From: Microbulbifer yueqingensis
Lineage (GTDB): Bacteria > Pseudomonadota > Gammaproteobacteria > Pseudomonadales > Cellvibrionaceae
Length of the DNA: 64,000 bases
Assembly: GCF_900100355.1 (NCBI RefSeq)
Contig: NZ_FNFH01000007.1
Span: forward strand, 100,925 to 164,924
Direction of reading: 5' to 3'
Made by a program: the position numbers and the translations under genes. Shown here one piece after another: positions 30,801 through 41,903 of this stretch. Below the pieces are notes generated by a model. That model had not been told where the DNA came from, made no database searches, and saw only the letters and a list, made by a program, of their open reading frames with translations. Every line of letters begins with the position of its first letter. The stretch's first letter is position 1.

Positions 30801-32570
30801 GGTTCGGTAATGCTGCCGACGCGCGAGGTTTACATCGCCGCCCCAGGCCAGCACCGGCCGCCCGTCGGGCTCCGGCGCAGGCTCCAGCTCTAAATGCACG
30901 CCTTTTTGAACTGTGGGGTCAACTTTGCCCTTGCGCAGGTAGTTGCGATAGGCCACGAAACCGGAAAGGTAATGTTCCACATCGTCGATCCGCACCCGAA
31001 ACGCATGGTGGCGGATAAAGAAGCTGCCCACGATTCTCTGTGGATTGCGGTAGAACATCGCGAACTCAGGCCAGAAGTAGCCATTGAGCAGGTAGTTGGC
31101 TCGCTTGTGTAGCGCCCGGTAGAACCAGTCGAGATCCAGCATCTGCAGCAAGTGCCGGTACTCGGCGTCCTGGGAAAGCCGTGTCACCATCTTTTCGGCG
31201 GCCATCATCAATTCGAGCAGCGTCGGGAAAGTAGTAATCCGGTTCTCGATGAAGTCCAGGTAGCCGGCCACGTTCTGGATGCCAAAGCGATAATATTTTT
31301 CTGCGGGGCGGTAGAGTGTGAGCTCGTTTACACAGTAACTGAGCCAGTGGTCGTGGGCCTGCCAGTGGTCTGCCGCGATGAAATATTCGAACGCCTTCTC
31401 CACCAGTGTTAACCAGCGTTCATCGCCGGTTAAGCCATAGAGGCGCATCAGGCCGAAGGCTGCTTCGCCGTCGTAATAGATGATGCGGAACTCTTCTTTC
31501 ACGGAAAGATCCGGGAACTGCAGTACATGCACGAACTTGCCTGACTTGTCGTCCTGCATGAAGCGGATGCCCAGTGCCAGTTGTTCCATCAGGTCCCGGT
31601 ATCGGTCGCTACCGGTGAGCTCGGTCCACTTCACGTAGGCCAGCAGGCAGACCGCATTACCTCCAAGCTTTATCTCGCCATTGGCTTCCACCAGGAAAGC
31701 TGCTTTCTCTCCAGAGGGCAGGGCTGTGCGCTGGATAAGGTTTTCGTCGAGGTAGGTCAGTGAACGTTCGATGGCTGCCTTGAGGCGCTTTTCACGGGTG
31801 ACCTCCCAGGCCTCGGCCATGGCGTAGGTGCTGCTTGCGTGGCGGAGTGTATTGTAGGTGCCGATCGGCTTGTCGAAGCAGGCATGCCAGCCATACTCAA
31901 ATCGACCACTCTTCTTCACCTGGCCTGCGAGGTAGTTGCTGCTGGTCTCAACCAGTTTTGTGGTGGTGGCTTCATCCAGGTCATCGATGATGCGGCGACC
32001 TGCGTTGCGACCGGGACCATACAGATAAACGGGTGCGTCAGTCTCGTCACAGAAAACACCTTCTGTCCAGAGGCGGTACACGGTCTTGTCATTGGAAAAG
32101 TCGGGCACCAGCCGGTTCCCGTAGCGGGTCTTGCAGTAGAGCTGGAAGTTCTTCTCGTTAACGACTGCATGACCGATCTGGTTCCCGCCGTACAGCATGG
32201 CGTTACCGTTCAGTTCCTGTTCCAGGAAAACGAACTTGAAATCCGCGTCCAGGGCAATGCCATAGCGAAAGTAGGACCGCTTGGTGGCACGTAAATTTTC
32301 CTTGAGTTCGCCCCATGACATCTCGTCCACGCGGGTGACCCAGTCCAGCCTCAGCCAGCGAGGGCTCATCTTTCCCGATTTGGTGGCCTTGCGCGCCTGG
32401 GCGGCAATTGCCTTCCACAGGCCGTTCAGGTCGTTGGAGCGGGCATGAAGGGTGACCGCGCGCTGTTTGCCGTCACATACAGAAACAAACAGCAGGTAGG
32501 GCGGTGGCAGCTCTTCCAGCTTCCGCTCTACCAGAGGCTTTGCTTTCAGTAATAGGTCAGAGAGTGTCAT
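27816..32570 (-). CDS. Giant CapA-Mur ligase fusion protein
   Basis: 1,584-residue multidomain protein. Residues about 1-180 are an unrecognised N-terminal domain. About 200-555 is an all-helical region with repeated Trp/Tyr-rich helices that looks like a six-hairpin (alpha/alpha) fold (GWHACFDKPIGTYNTLRHAS, IIYYDGEAAFGLMRLYG). About 570-880 is a CapA/PgsA-type domain of the metallophosphatase fold (LAWGGDVNLAR, TANNHSGDYG, HWGPN, GTSAHVLQG). About 1110-1584 is a Mur-ligase unit with the P-loop ITGTAGKST near 1222 and GNYNSRVGAPSML after it. CapA and a Mur-type ligase (CapB/PgsB) make and export poly-gamma-glutamate; here both are on one chain. No signal peptide is visible. I chose the ATG at 32570; a TTG at 32612 extends it by 14 codons. 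It converges on the oxygenase gene. Confidence 0.85.
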   Translation of the reverse strand: MTLSDLLLKAKPLVERKLEELPPPYLLFVSVCDGKQRAVTLHARSNDLNGLWKAIAAQARKATKSGKMSPRWLRLDWVTRVDEMSWGELKENLRATKRSYFRYGIALDADFKFVFLEQELNGNAMLYGGNQIGHAVVNEKNFQLYCKTRYGNRLVPDFSNDKTVYRLWTEGVFCDETDAPVYLYGPGRNAGRRIIDDLDEATTTKLVETSSNYLAGQVKKSGRFEYGWHACFDKPIGTYNTLRHASSTYAMAEAWEVTREKRLKAAIERSLTYLDENLIQRTALPSGEKAAFLVEANGEIKLGGNAVCLLAYVKWTELTGSDRYRDLMEQLALGIRFMQDDKSGKFVHVLQFPDLSVKEEFRIIYYDGEAAFGLMRLYGLTGDERWLTLVEKAFEYFIAADHWQAHDHWLSYCVNELTLYRPAEKYYRFGIQNVAGYLDFIENRITTFPTLLELMMAAEKMVTRLSQDAEYRHLLQMLDLDWFYRALHKRANYLLNGYFWPEFAMFYRNPQRIVGSFFIRHHAFRVRIDDVEHYLSGFVAYRNYLRKGKVDPTVQKGVHLELEPAPEPDGRPVLAWGGDVNLARRQHYRTAELGTAEVLGKIPALSSADLTAVNLECVVATCGEQGADKGELSPYYYRARPGMLRLLVDARVDVVTTANNHSGDYGTDALLEQCGWLDRVGIGHTGSGASLEQALTPVIRPAGELNVAIFSIDATQKEFAATAHRAGSAFLPLEQPEAWTNLLEPRIRAARQLAQVVMVAVHWGPNREEAPGQQEIATGHAIIDAGADAVLGTSAHVLQGTEIYRERPIIHDAGDLLFDSVRNTLADSGVFRLALSERGVERLTFVPAGCGFGFSRQLKERKAIDASRRYAALSAALGTAYSLTEDGTATLALSPPERATPSGLPPAAPTAYRLAPLHAAGTIRRPEWQVPVVPEDARIDPVRIGPLLLVGIRLWPREIKYRQMLWVESFWACEAEMDTDYRLDFRAVPIEETTMPEWGKSMDHDPCDWQLPTSRWEKGVIYRDFYGLRPPHSNSLENVDLQLQVGLVSAGHRSEQVALDDSRVHLDLGKASPPTGKAPIYRTQYPPSLLNHDHGLTWDAEQLEVITGGRWLVPPPAGWAVRSVLSGISFVEQSPGPALFVAHTSLDRAYHEQSSSSPKLWDMHDRLLQLARRIAGAIVARPVPGLPPDLPLLLVDDPIRAIIELGLAARARYDKDVIAITGTAGKSTTLKMIGHLLGGREKVLTSLGNYNSRVGAPSMLASLSPDDEAAVIEVAQSALWMKRGPITRLIRPTIALITEIGISQSRSHVRSTRDTARWKSRIFDGLTGPAIAIIGDHLKHFQYLKYEAEKHARRVIVFGPSTEAEVRIRDIQGDDDGSWVTLEADSQTIRFRVPAPSQGMVMNAVASLCVLYAMGRELQAAAETLASIELDDAHLSRSRLTLAGKTVSLIDDSWNATVSSMLNAFSVLAQSRAEGNGRKIAVLGRIVHLGDKARELHESLAGPLAASGADRVITHGDEMKHLRGVLPESLLGPHFSTARELSQHLVEYVQPGDLLLLKGSRRDSDFGAVAGLLAEESTTSASPA

Positions 32571-33227
32571 TTGCTGCTCTTGTGGTGACAGGATTTGGGA
32601 TTCAGGAGCCAATTACTTCTCGAGGGAGCCAGAGTAGATCGTTTGGCGTGAGTTTCTTGTTGCGATGTTGCTGCAAGTCGTATCGCCGCCGGCGTTGGCG
32701 TCAATAATTGCATTTTGAAAGGTCGGCGAAGATATCTTTATGCGACTCTCAGTATAGACGGGCTTGAAGTTTCCCCAAGATGACTTGTCACAAAAATTTC
32801 CGCTTCAAATGGGATTGGTGTTGGCAGATAGTCACTGCCTGGTTCTCATTCCATCGATCTGATCTTTGATGTCTGACCTCAACAGCTGGTGGTTTTTATG
32901 AGAGGCGCGTGATGGCTGAGAGTTGGATGAGGATAGAAAATTATTGCACTCGATATACGTCTTTAGTTGGGCATTAATTATTTACGAGTAAATTCTGGTG
33001 CAGAAGGTTGCGTCCTTTGTGAGGCGAAAATATCTCTAATTGGTACGCGCCGGGTTGTACAAAGGCCGGCAAATAGCCCCTATGGGTCATATAAAAATAA
33101 TTAGGTAGAGCTATTATCGTCTACGCAAATAAATATGCATACAACGGCTGTAGGCTCGAAATATCCGGATTTCCTTTTGGATGGATCTTCGGTGGGTGGC
33201 ATTTTTGATTTTACTATGGGGAATAAA
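32571..33227. other. Divergent intergenic region, AT-rich
   Basis: 657 bases between the giant fusion gene and the lipoprotein gene, visibly richer in A and T than its surroundings. It should hold promoters for both. I find no RNA gene, and no promoter pair that I would defend; the reading frame of the lipoprotein is open back to 33135 but the signal peptide begins at 33228. Confidence 0.5.
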
Positions 33228-35501
33228 ATGAAGCTTAGACTGATTTCAGTTGTTATGGCTGGGGTCCTTGCTGGATGCGGGGGTGATGGAGGAAATAGTG
33301 GGAGAGGCGTAGAAGATCCGGTAGTGTCGGTCAACCAGCCTCCTGTTCTCACTTCTCCGAGTGCTGAAACTTCTAACGGTGAGCCTGTATCCGTAGATCT
33401 CTCTGAATATGCCAGTGACCCAGATGGGGATAGTATCTCCATCAAGAGCCTTAGTGAGCCAGAGAACGGCTCGGTTTCCCAGGCTGGCCTGGTTGTGACT
33501 TACGACCCTGAGGACTCTTTTGCCGGTATCGAAGTGCTTAACGTGACACTGACAGATGGAACTGATGATGTATCTGGCTCCATCACTTTCACGTCATATC
33601 AGGGGGTGAGTCTCTCCGGTCAGGTGGTTGATGATCCGATTCCAAATGCCAATGTGAAAGTAGAGATCGGTGGTCAAATATTCGAGGCAACCGCTGATTC
33701 GGAAGGTCATTACACTTTGGATATTGAATCCTCTGACCTCGACAGCTATATCAAGGTCACAGCTACTGGGGAAGAGGGCGCAGGTGTCGAGCTGGTAAGT
33801 TTATTGGGCGAAATTGGTAGTGTGCTGGAAGCAGCCGGGGAAGACCGGGAGCTGGGCGGCGCAGGCGATACGTCCACGAATGTAACCAACGTTTCGACTG
33901 CTCGCTATGTACTGGCCGTTGAAGCCAATGAGGGTGCGGAGATTACGTCTGATGAGGAGATGGCGGCCTCCGAGAAGTCCATTGATGCGGACAAGCTTCT
34001 TGAAATTGCCGCAGTGATCAAGGTGGTTCTCGATAACCCGGATTACGATCTGCCCGAAGGCTCTACTTCGGTACTGGAGTTGGTGACGGACACCGATGCT
34101 TACAATAATTTTGTAGCAGAAGTAACCAGTGCTGACCCTGAAAATAATGCCCTGACTGAGGCCATGGAACAGATCGTCAGCGATCCCGCGCTCACTCAGG
34201 CGTTCAGTCAGGAGAGTCTTGCCAGTGCTTACTACACTGTGGATCCCGCCGCTCCTGGGTTTATCTCACGCGGAGGGGAACTGCTTGAGCTGAACCCGGA
34301 CGGCACTGGCCAGATTGTTAATGAGCAATCTGCTGCCACATTTACGTGGAGCATCGGAAACGGCAAGGTAAGTATCGTATTTGATGAACCGCTGATCGAT
34401 ACCAATTACCCCAGTGCCTATGACGTGCTCGATGTACAGCAGGCAGACGAATGGGTAGCGTTGACCGGATCTGCCCAAATAGAAGAAACCCGCTCCGAGA
34501 AAAGCCTGGAGCTCACTCTTCTGGTAGACGGTGGCCTTATTGACACTGTGTCTCACCTCTCTACCTATGATGCCACGTATAATATGGGCGATACTGGAAT
34601 CCCCGCTCCCAACCAGGTAGACGCTACCCAGAGAGGGGAGTCCCTCTTCCGGGATGCAGATGCATCTGAGCCGATGGCCATCGAGGAAGCAGATCTCGCG
34701 GACCAGTGGGCCACTTACAGCTTCTATCAGTTTGAAACGGCTTATAGCGGGACTGTCAGCAGTTTCGCGGGGGATATCTTCGAGTTCTCAACCGGAGGTG
34801 CCGGCAGCGCTTTGATTTCTGGCAGGGACTTTGCCTGGACCCTTGAAAACAATACCGTGACACTGAAATTCAGTGACGGTAGCGTTCAATCGATTCAAAA
34901 GATTGATGGTGTTGGGGAACTGAGTGCTTTCGCCATGCGGACGCTCGATGACCAGGGTAGCCTTGTTGCCTTCACCTACGATTTCGGCACCTGGCAAGAC
35001 GATGCCGATGCACTATCAGCGGCAGGGATCGTGACTGAGCAGGGCCGCCACTGGGCTACCTTCGTAAACGGCTGGTACGCAGGGTGTTGGGAGAACGGGG
35101 TCTACGATCTTATAAATTGTTCCGGTTTCGGTTGGGAGTTCAATGCGGACTCTACAGCGAACAACCTTTGGTACAGCTATGACGTTTTCGATAACGACGG
35201 TGACGGCAATACCACAGAGGTCCTGGTTAATAGCAACCCTGCTAGTTGGAACCTGCGGGCTGATGGGGTCCTGGATATCGAACGCTGTGTAGTATGGGGA
35301 GATGGCTCGCAATCCTGCTTTCAGCGTGAATGGCTGGGTTTGCAGGCTTCAGAAGGCGAGATCATCGTGATGGAGCGAGAGTTCGATGGGGGGGCCGTGC
35401 GAGTGAAGCCCCGTGTGAATATCTATCGCGACGCCGCCATTCCAGGTATGGATACCACCGCCGCTGCTTCTCGCGTCGTGGTTTATCCAACCGTGGAATA
35501 G
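33228..35501 (+). CDS. Large Ig-like-domain lipoprotein, function unknown
   Basis: 757-residue lipoprotein with a signal peptide ending in a lipobox (MAGVLAGCGG, Cys about residue 17). A cadherin/Ig-like module follows (about 35-125, ASDPDGDSISIKSLSEPENG), then a carboxypeptidase-regulatory-like strand region (VSLSGQVVDDPIPNANVKV), a helical middle, and a C-terminal beta-rich half with several Trp/Tyr-rich repeats (TFTWSIGNGKVSIVFDE, DFAWTLENNTVTLKF). No enzymatic motif is seen. The ATG at 33228 was chosen because GGGGA lies about six bases upstream and it starts the signal peptide. It is acidic and may be surface exposed. Any link to the neighbouring export locus is unproven. Confidence 0.75.
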   Translation: MKLRLISVVMAGVLAGCGGDGGNSGRGVEDPVVSVNQPPVLTSPSAETSNGEPVSVDLSEYASDPDGDSISIKSLSEPENGSVSQAGLVVTYDPEDSFAGIEVLNVTLTDGTDDVSGSITFTSYQGVSLSGQVVDDPIPNANVKVEIGGQIFEATADSEGHYTLDIESSDLDSYIKVTATGEEGAGVELVSLLGEIGSVLEAAGEDRELGGAGDTSTNVTNVSTARYVLAVEANEGAEITSDEEMAASEKSIDADKLLEIAAVIKVVLDNPDYDLPEGSTSVLELVTDTDAYNNFVAEVTSADPENNALTEAMEQIVSDPALTQAFSQESLASAYYTVDPAAPGFISRGGELLELNPDGTGQIVNEQSAATFTWSIGNGKVSIVFDEPLIDTNYPSAYDVLDVQQADEWVALTGSAQIEETRSEKSLELTLLVDGGLIDTVSHLSTYDATYNMGDTGIPAPNQVDATQRGESLFRDADASEPMAIEEADLADQWATYSFYQFETAYSGTVSSFAGDIFEFSTGGAGSALISGRDFAWTLENNTVTLKFSDGSVQSIQKIDGVGELSAFAMRTLDDQGSLVAFTYDFGTWQDDADALSAAGIVTEQGRHWATFVNGWYAGCWENGVYDLINCSGFGWEFNADSTANNLWYSYDVFDNDGDGNTTEVLVNSNPASWNLRADGVLDIERCVVWGDGSQSCFQREWLGLQASEGEIIVMEREFDGGAVRVKPRVNIYRDAAIPGMDTTAAASRVVVYPTVE

Positions 35502-35525
35502 TCACTGCGGTTGATAATGCCAACG

Positions 35526-35563
35526 AAAAAACCAATGCCGCGCGAGCGGCATTGGTTTTTTTT
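35526..35563. terminator. Bidirectional intrinsic terminator
   Basis: An 11-base-pair stem (ACCAATGCCGC at 35531-35541 with its complement at 35546-35556) closes a GCGA loop, with an A tract before and an eight-T tract after. It lies between the convergent lipoprotein and fadH genes and can serve both strands. Confidence 0.95.
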
Positions 35564-35604
35564 GACCCCTGAATCCGGGCCTATCAATAGTGGGTATTGA
35601 ATAT

Positions 35605-37650
<2,046 letters not shown>

Positions 37651-37827
37651 TTACTCTTCTTCTGAACGGCAGGTCGGATATCCATGCGGATACGCTTTGC
37701 CCACTTTGCCCAGCAGAATAACAGCGCTTATCTGGACCGGCAGTGACCGATTCGGCCGAAATCTTTGGCCGGAATGGGGGCATTGTGATGCTTAAAACGC
37801 GCACGCCTGCGCGCGGATCGGGGTGGA

Positions 37828-38721
37828 TCAGGTCTGGAACAGGTCCACCAGCTCCTGGCGCAGCCAGCGGCTGGCGGGATCGTCATGCTGGTTCTTGTGC
37901 CACAGCAGGTGCCAGTCCATCTGGGGTACCTGGAACGGCAATTCGAACAGGCGCACCGGATACTGGTGGGCGAGGATGGCTGGCACCGTCAGGGCCAGGT
38001 CGGTGCGCATGACCACCGCCGGAGCCACCCGGTAATGCTGGACCCGCAGGCAGATATTGCGCCGGCGCCCCAGCTTGTTCAGGGCGATATCCACGAGGCC
38101 GGGGCCACTGCGCCGGCTGGAGACGTGGATGTGCTGGAGCTGGAGGTACTGTTCCAGCGTCAGGCCGTCCTGCCCTGCCAGTGGGTGGTCACTGCGCAGC
38201 ATGCACAGGTAGCGGTCATTGCTCAGGCGCTGCTGGTATAGCTGCGGCGCCGAAACCAGCGGGACGTCCACCCCGAAATCCAGGGTGTTGGCCGCCAGTT
38301 CCTTTACCAGCTGGTCCCGCGGCACATAGTAGGACTCCACTGAAATGCCCGGTGCCCGCTCCTGCAGGCGCTCCAGCAGTCTCGGCAGGAGCAGGGTCTC
38401 GGCCATGTCGTTCATGGACAATCGCAGGGTCATGCTGGCGGTGGCGGGGTCGAAGCGGGCCTGCTGGTTGAGACTGCCACCGAGCAGCGCCAGTGCCTGC
38501 TGGACCTGGGGCATGATGCGCTCGGTCAGCGGGGTGGGGTTCATGCCGCTGGGCGTACGGGTGAACAGTGGGTCATCCAGGCTCCGGCGCAATCGCGCCA
38601 GTGCGTTACTGACCGCGGGCTGGGTGATATGCAGCTGCTCTGCAGCCCGGGTCAGGTTGCGCTGGCTGTAGATTGCGTCCAGCACCAGGAAGAGGTTCAT
38701 GTCCATCTGTTTAAGTTGCAT
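37828..38721 (-). CDS. LysR-family transcriptional regulator
   Basis: 297-residue regulator. The N-terminal winged helix-turn-helix (residues 8-66, NLTRAAEQLHITQPAVSNAL) is followed by a LysR substrate-binding domain. It resembles the LeuO/NodD-like branch (DPLFTRTPSGMNPTPL). It lies upstream of fadH on the same strand, with 192 bases between, and divergent from the phosphatase and acyl-CoA dehydrogenase genes, so it may control one of these; its ligand is not predictable. Confidence 0.92.
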   Translation of the reverse strand: MQLKQMDMNLFLVLDAIYSQRNLTRAAEQLHITQPAVSNALARLRRSLDDPLFTRTPSGMNPTPLTERIMPQVQQALALLGGSLNQQARFDPATASMTLRLSMNDMAETLLLPRLLERLQERAPGISVESYYVPRDQLVKELAANTLDFGVDVPLVSAPQLYQQRLSNDRYLCMLRSDHPLAGQDGLTLEQYLQLQHIHVSSRRSGPGLVDIALNKLGRRRNICLRVQHYRVAPAVVMRTDLALTVPAILAHQYPVRLFELPFQVPQMDWHLLWHKNQHDDPASRWLRQELVDLFQT

Positions 38722-38845
38722 GGTGCGGCCTGCTGGTACCCGGTGCTGTGATCACGGTGGTGAATGATTGGATATTCGCATAATAAACTTTAATGATTCA
38801 ACAGGGGGCGCTACGGTGAAACCCTGATTGAACGGGAGAAGCAGA

Positions 38846-39517
38846 TTGGCCGAATTCGTTACCGTGCGCCATGGGCAGGCCTCGTTCGGCGCCGCCGACT
38901 ACGACAAGCTGTCAGAACTGGGCTGGCGCCAGGCACGCTGGCTGGGTGAGCACTGGCAGTCTGAGGGTGCCGGCTTCGACCGGATACTGTGCGGCGACCT
39001 GCTGCGCCACCGGGAAACCGCCCGGGGTATCTGCGAGGGGGCCGGACTGGATCACTCCCGGGTCGAGCTGTTGCCCCAACTGAATGAGTTCGATTTCCAG
39101 TCGGTGATGCGTGCATACGGGGAGCTTGATCCCGCCGCGGTGCCTGCGCGCGGCGCCGGCCGGAGTGACTATTACCGCTTTCTCAAGAAGGCCATGGGAG
39201 CCTGGATCCGCGATGAAATCGGAGCCGGGGAGAGCTGGACCGCGTTTGAGCAGCGTATTGGCGAGGCCCTGGCGATCCTTGCGGACAGTCCCCGGGGAAG
39301 CCGCACGCTGGTGGTAAGCTCAGGCGGTGCCATCGCCATGATGGTGCGGTCGGCGATGGAGGCGGGGCCGGAAGCGGTGATCAAACTGAATATGCAGATA
39401 CGCAATACGGCGGTAAGTCACTTCTTCTCCAGTCCCGGGAATACCAGCCTGCACAGCTTCAACCATATCCCGCATCTGGAGCGCCACGACCGGCGCCAAT
39501 TCATAACCTACAGCTGA
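38846..39517 (+). CDS. Histidine phosphatase family protein
   Basis: 223-residue phosphoglycerate-mutase-like protein. The catalytic [11 protein letters not shown] motif is at the N-terminus, and [11 protein letters not shown] occupies the place of the second catalytic His, which is not obvious there (Gly-Gly instead of His), so activity may be altered. The TTG at 38846 fits the GGGAGAA at 38834-38840; an in-frame TTG at 38828 would add six residues. It heads the run of acyl-CoA genes but its substrate is unknown. Confidence 0.8.
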   Translation: MAEFVTVRHGQASFGAADYDKLSELGWRQARWLGEHWQSEGAGFDRILCGDLLRHRETARGICEGAGLDHSRVELLPQLNEFDFQSVMRAYGELDPAAVPARGAGRSDYYRFLKKAMGAWIRDEIGAGESWTAFEQRIGEALAILADSPRGSRTLVVSSGGAIAMMVRSAMEAGPEAVIKLNMQIRNTAVSHFFSSPGNTSLHSFNHIPHLERHDRRQFITYS

Positions 39518-39557
39518 CCACTTCCCGGTCGGCCCCGATGAGGCAAGGGAATCGATC

Positions 39558-40784
39558 ATGCATTTCGAATATTCCGACAGGGTCCAATCTCTTCTCCAGC
39601 GCCTGCGCACGTTTATGCACACCCATGTGTACCCCAGCGAGCCGGTATTCCAGGAGCAGCTGCAGGCGGACCGCTGGGGACAGCCCCCCGTGCTGGAAGA
39701 GCTCAAGGCCCGGGCACGGAAAGAGGAACTGTGGAACCTGTTCCTGCCGGACGCCCGTTTCGGGGCGGGTCTCTCCAACCTGGAATATGCGCCACTTGCC
39801 GAGGAAATGGGGAGGGTCCTGTTCGCTTCCGAGGTGTTCAATTGCAGCGCACCGGATACCGGCAATATGGAAGTGCTGGCCCAGTACGGCAGCCCGCAGC
39901 AGCAGGAGCAGTGGTTGCAGCCGTTGCTGGATGGTGAGATCCGCTCGGCGTTTGCCATGACCGAGCCGGCGGTGGCTTCGTCAGATGCCACCAATATCGA
40001 GACCTCGATCGTACGCGATGGTGACGACTACGTTATCAACGGCCATAAGTTCTATATCAGCGGCCTGATGAATAAACGTTGCAAGATCATGATCGTGATG
40101 GGCAAGACGGATCCGGATAACCCGAACCGCCATCGACAGCAGTCCCAGATCCTGGTGCCCACTGACACCCCCGGCGTGCGAATCGTGCGACCGATGAAAG
40201 TCTTCGGTTATGACGACGCGCCCGAGGGGCACGCGGAGGTGCTGTTCGAGAATGTGCGCGTGCCAGCGTCCAACCTGATCCTGGGAGAAGGGCGTGGTTT
40301 TGAGATCGCCCAGGGGCGCCTGGGCCCGGGACGCATTCATCACTGCATGCGCCTTGTCGGGCTGGCCCAACGGGCGCTGGAAATGATGTCGCAGCGGGCC
40401 GAACAGCGCGTGGTGTTTGGCCGGCCGATGAGCAAGCAGGGGTCTGTAAGGGAGGATATCGCGCGCTCTGCCTGTGAAATCGAGCAGGCGCGGCTGCTCA
40501 CGCTGAAGGCCGCGGACCAGATGGACCGTCACGGCAACAAGGCGGCCAGGGACCTGATTGCCATGATCAAGATTGTGGCGCCACAGATGGCCTGTAACGT
40601 GATCGATCGCGCGATCCAGATTCATGGTGCCGCGGGCCTTGGCCAGGACCTGGTGCTGGCCCATGCCTATGCCTACGCCCGCACTATCCGGCTCGCCGAC
40701 GGACCCGACCAGGTACATATGATGCAGCTGGGGCGCAACCTCGCTGCCCATTACGGTGCCCTCGCGGGGCAGGCTGAACAATAA
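39558..40784 (+). CDS. Acyl-CoA dehydrogenase (ACAD10/11-like)
   Basis: 408-residue FAD-dependent dehydrogenase. It has the [20 protein letters not shown]-binding motif, [15 protein letters not shown], and the C-terminal [20 protein letters not shown] motif. It resembles ACAD10/11-type enzymes, which act with a neighbouring phosphotransferase domain on 4-hydroxyacyl-CoA. The next gene, six bases downstream, encodes exactly that kind of phosphotransferase, so the two probably work on the same hydroxyacyl-CoA. Confidence 0.92.
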   Translation: MHFEYSDRVQSLLQRLRTFMHTHVYPSEPVFQEQLQADRWGQPPVLEELKARARKEELWNLFLPDARFGAGLSNLEYAPLAEEMGRVLFASEVFNCSAPDTGNMEVLAQYGSPQQQEQWLQPLLDGEIRSAFAMTEPAVASSDATNIETSIVRDGDDYVINGHKFYISGLMNKRCKIMIVMGKTDPDNPNRHRQQSQILVPTDTPGVRIVRPMKVFGYDDAPEGHAEVLFENVRVPASNLILGEGRGFEIAQGRLGPGRIHHCMRLVGLAQRALEMMSQRAEQRVVFGRPMSKQGSVREDIARSACEIEQARLLTLKAADQMDRHGNKAARDLIAMIKIVAPQMACNVIDRAIQIHGAAGLGQDLVLAHAYAYARTIRLADGPDQVHMMQLGRNLAAHYGALAGQAEQ

Positions 40785-40790
40785 GGCGGC

Positions 40791-41873
40791 GTGACAACGC
40801 CCGGGGAGAATGAATTGGCAGAGAGCAAAACGTTGGAGCAGCAGTCGAGTGTAGATCAGCTACCGCTCGATGTACTGGAAAAATACCTGGCGGCGCGGAT
40901 TCCGGGCTTCTCCGGCCCCATCAGGGCAACCAAGTTTTCCGGTGGCCAGTCGAACCCGACATTCAGGCTGGACGCCCCCTCTGGTACCTATGTCCTGAGG
41001 CGCCAGCCGCCGGGCAAACTCCTCAAGTCCGCCCACGCGGTGGACCGGGAGTTCCGGGTCATGCGGGCACTGGCAGATTCGGCGGTGCCAGTCCCGCAAG
41101 TGCTGCACCTGTGCGAGGACCGCGAGCTGATCGGCTCCATGTTTTATGTGATGGAATATTGCGACGGACGCATATTCTGGGATGCGGCCCTGCCGGAGGT
41201 CGACAATAGCCAACGGTCGGGTATTTACGAGGAGATGAATCGGGTCCTCGCAGCCCTGCACAGGGTCGACCCCCGGGCGGTGGGACTGGCGGATTACGGC
41301 AAGCCCGGCAACTATTACCAGCGGCAGTTCGAGCGCTGGAGCAGCCAGTACCGGGCATCGGAGATTGACCCGATTCCCGTTATGGACCAGCTGATCGAGT
41401 GGCTGGGCGGGCACCTGCCCGGGGACGACGGCCGCGTGGCGCTGGTGCACGGCGATTACCGGCTCGACAACATGGTATTCCACCGTGAGCAGTCGCGGGC
41501 CATCGCCGTACTGGACTGGGAGCTATCGACCCTGGGCCACCCGTTCGCGGACCTCGCATACCAGTGCATGCAGCTGCGGATGCCTGCCAGTGGCGACAAG
41601 ATGTCGGGACTGATGGGCGTGGACCGGGCAGCGCTGGGGATTCCCTCCGAGGAGGAATATGTGGCCCGTTATTGTGAACGAATGGGAATAGACAAAATCG
41701 ACAACTGGGCTTTTTACCTGGCGTTCAGCTTCTTCCGGCTCGCTGCGATTATCCAGGGGGTGGCCAAGCGGGCCCAGCAGGGTAACGCCTCCAGCAGGAA
41801 TGCCGCACGCCTGGGGGCCCTGGTAGACCCGGTGGCCCGGTTCGCGCTGGATGTAATTGAGAAAGAATACTGA
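40791..41873 (+). CDS. APH-type phosphotransferase (ACAD10/11 kinase partner)
   Basis: 360-residue aminoglycoside-phosphotransferase-fold kinase. Key elements are KFSGGQSNPTFRL (nucleotide loop), ALVHGDYRLDNMVFH (catalytic HGDxxxxN) and AVLDWELSTLGHPFADLAY (DWE metal site). In vertebrate ACAD10/11 this domain is fused to an acyl-CoA dehydrogenase and phosphorylates the hydroxyl of 4-hydroxyacyl-CoA; here the two are adjacent genes. The GTG at 40791 is used, but a TTG at 40815 with GGGGAG upstream is equally possible. Confidence 0.88.
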   Translation: MTTPGENELAESKTLEQQSSVDQLPLDVLEKYLAARIPGFSGPIRATKFSGGQSNPTFRLDAPSGTYVLRRQPPGKLLKSAHAVDREFRVMRALADSAVPVPQVLHLCEDRELIGSMFYVMEYCDGRIFWDAALPEVDNSQRSGIYEEMNRVLAALHRVDPRAVGLADYGKPGNYYQRQFERWSSQYRASEIDPIPVMDQLIEWLGGHLPGDDGRVALVHGDYRLDNMVFHREQSRAIAVLDWELSTLGHPFADLAYQCMQLRMPASGDKMSGLMGVDRAALGIPSEEEYVARYCERMGIDKIDNWAFYLAFSFFRLAAIIQGVAKRAQQGNASSRNAARLGALVDPVARFALDVIEKEY

Positions 41874-41903
41874 CCGGAAAGAAAAGAATAGAGAGGCTTG
41901 ATC

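Noticed and set aside
37740..37810. Dyads near the LysR/fadH gap as regulator sites
   Set aside because: The arms are imperfect and of the kind common in GC-rich DNA, so they do not support a site.
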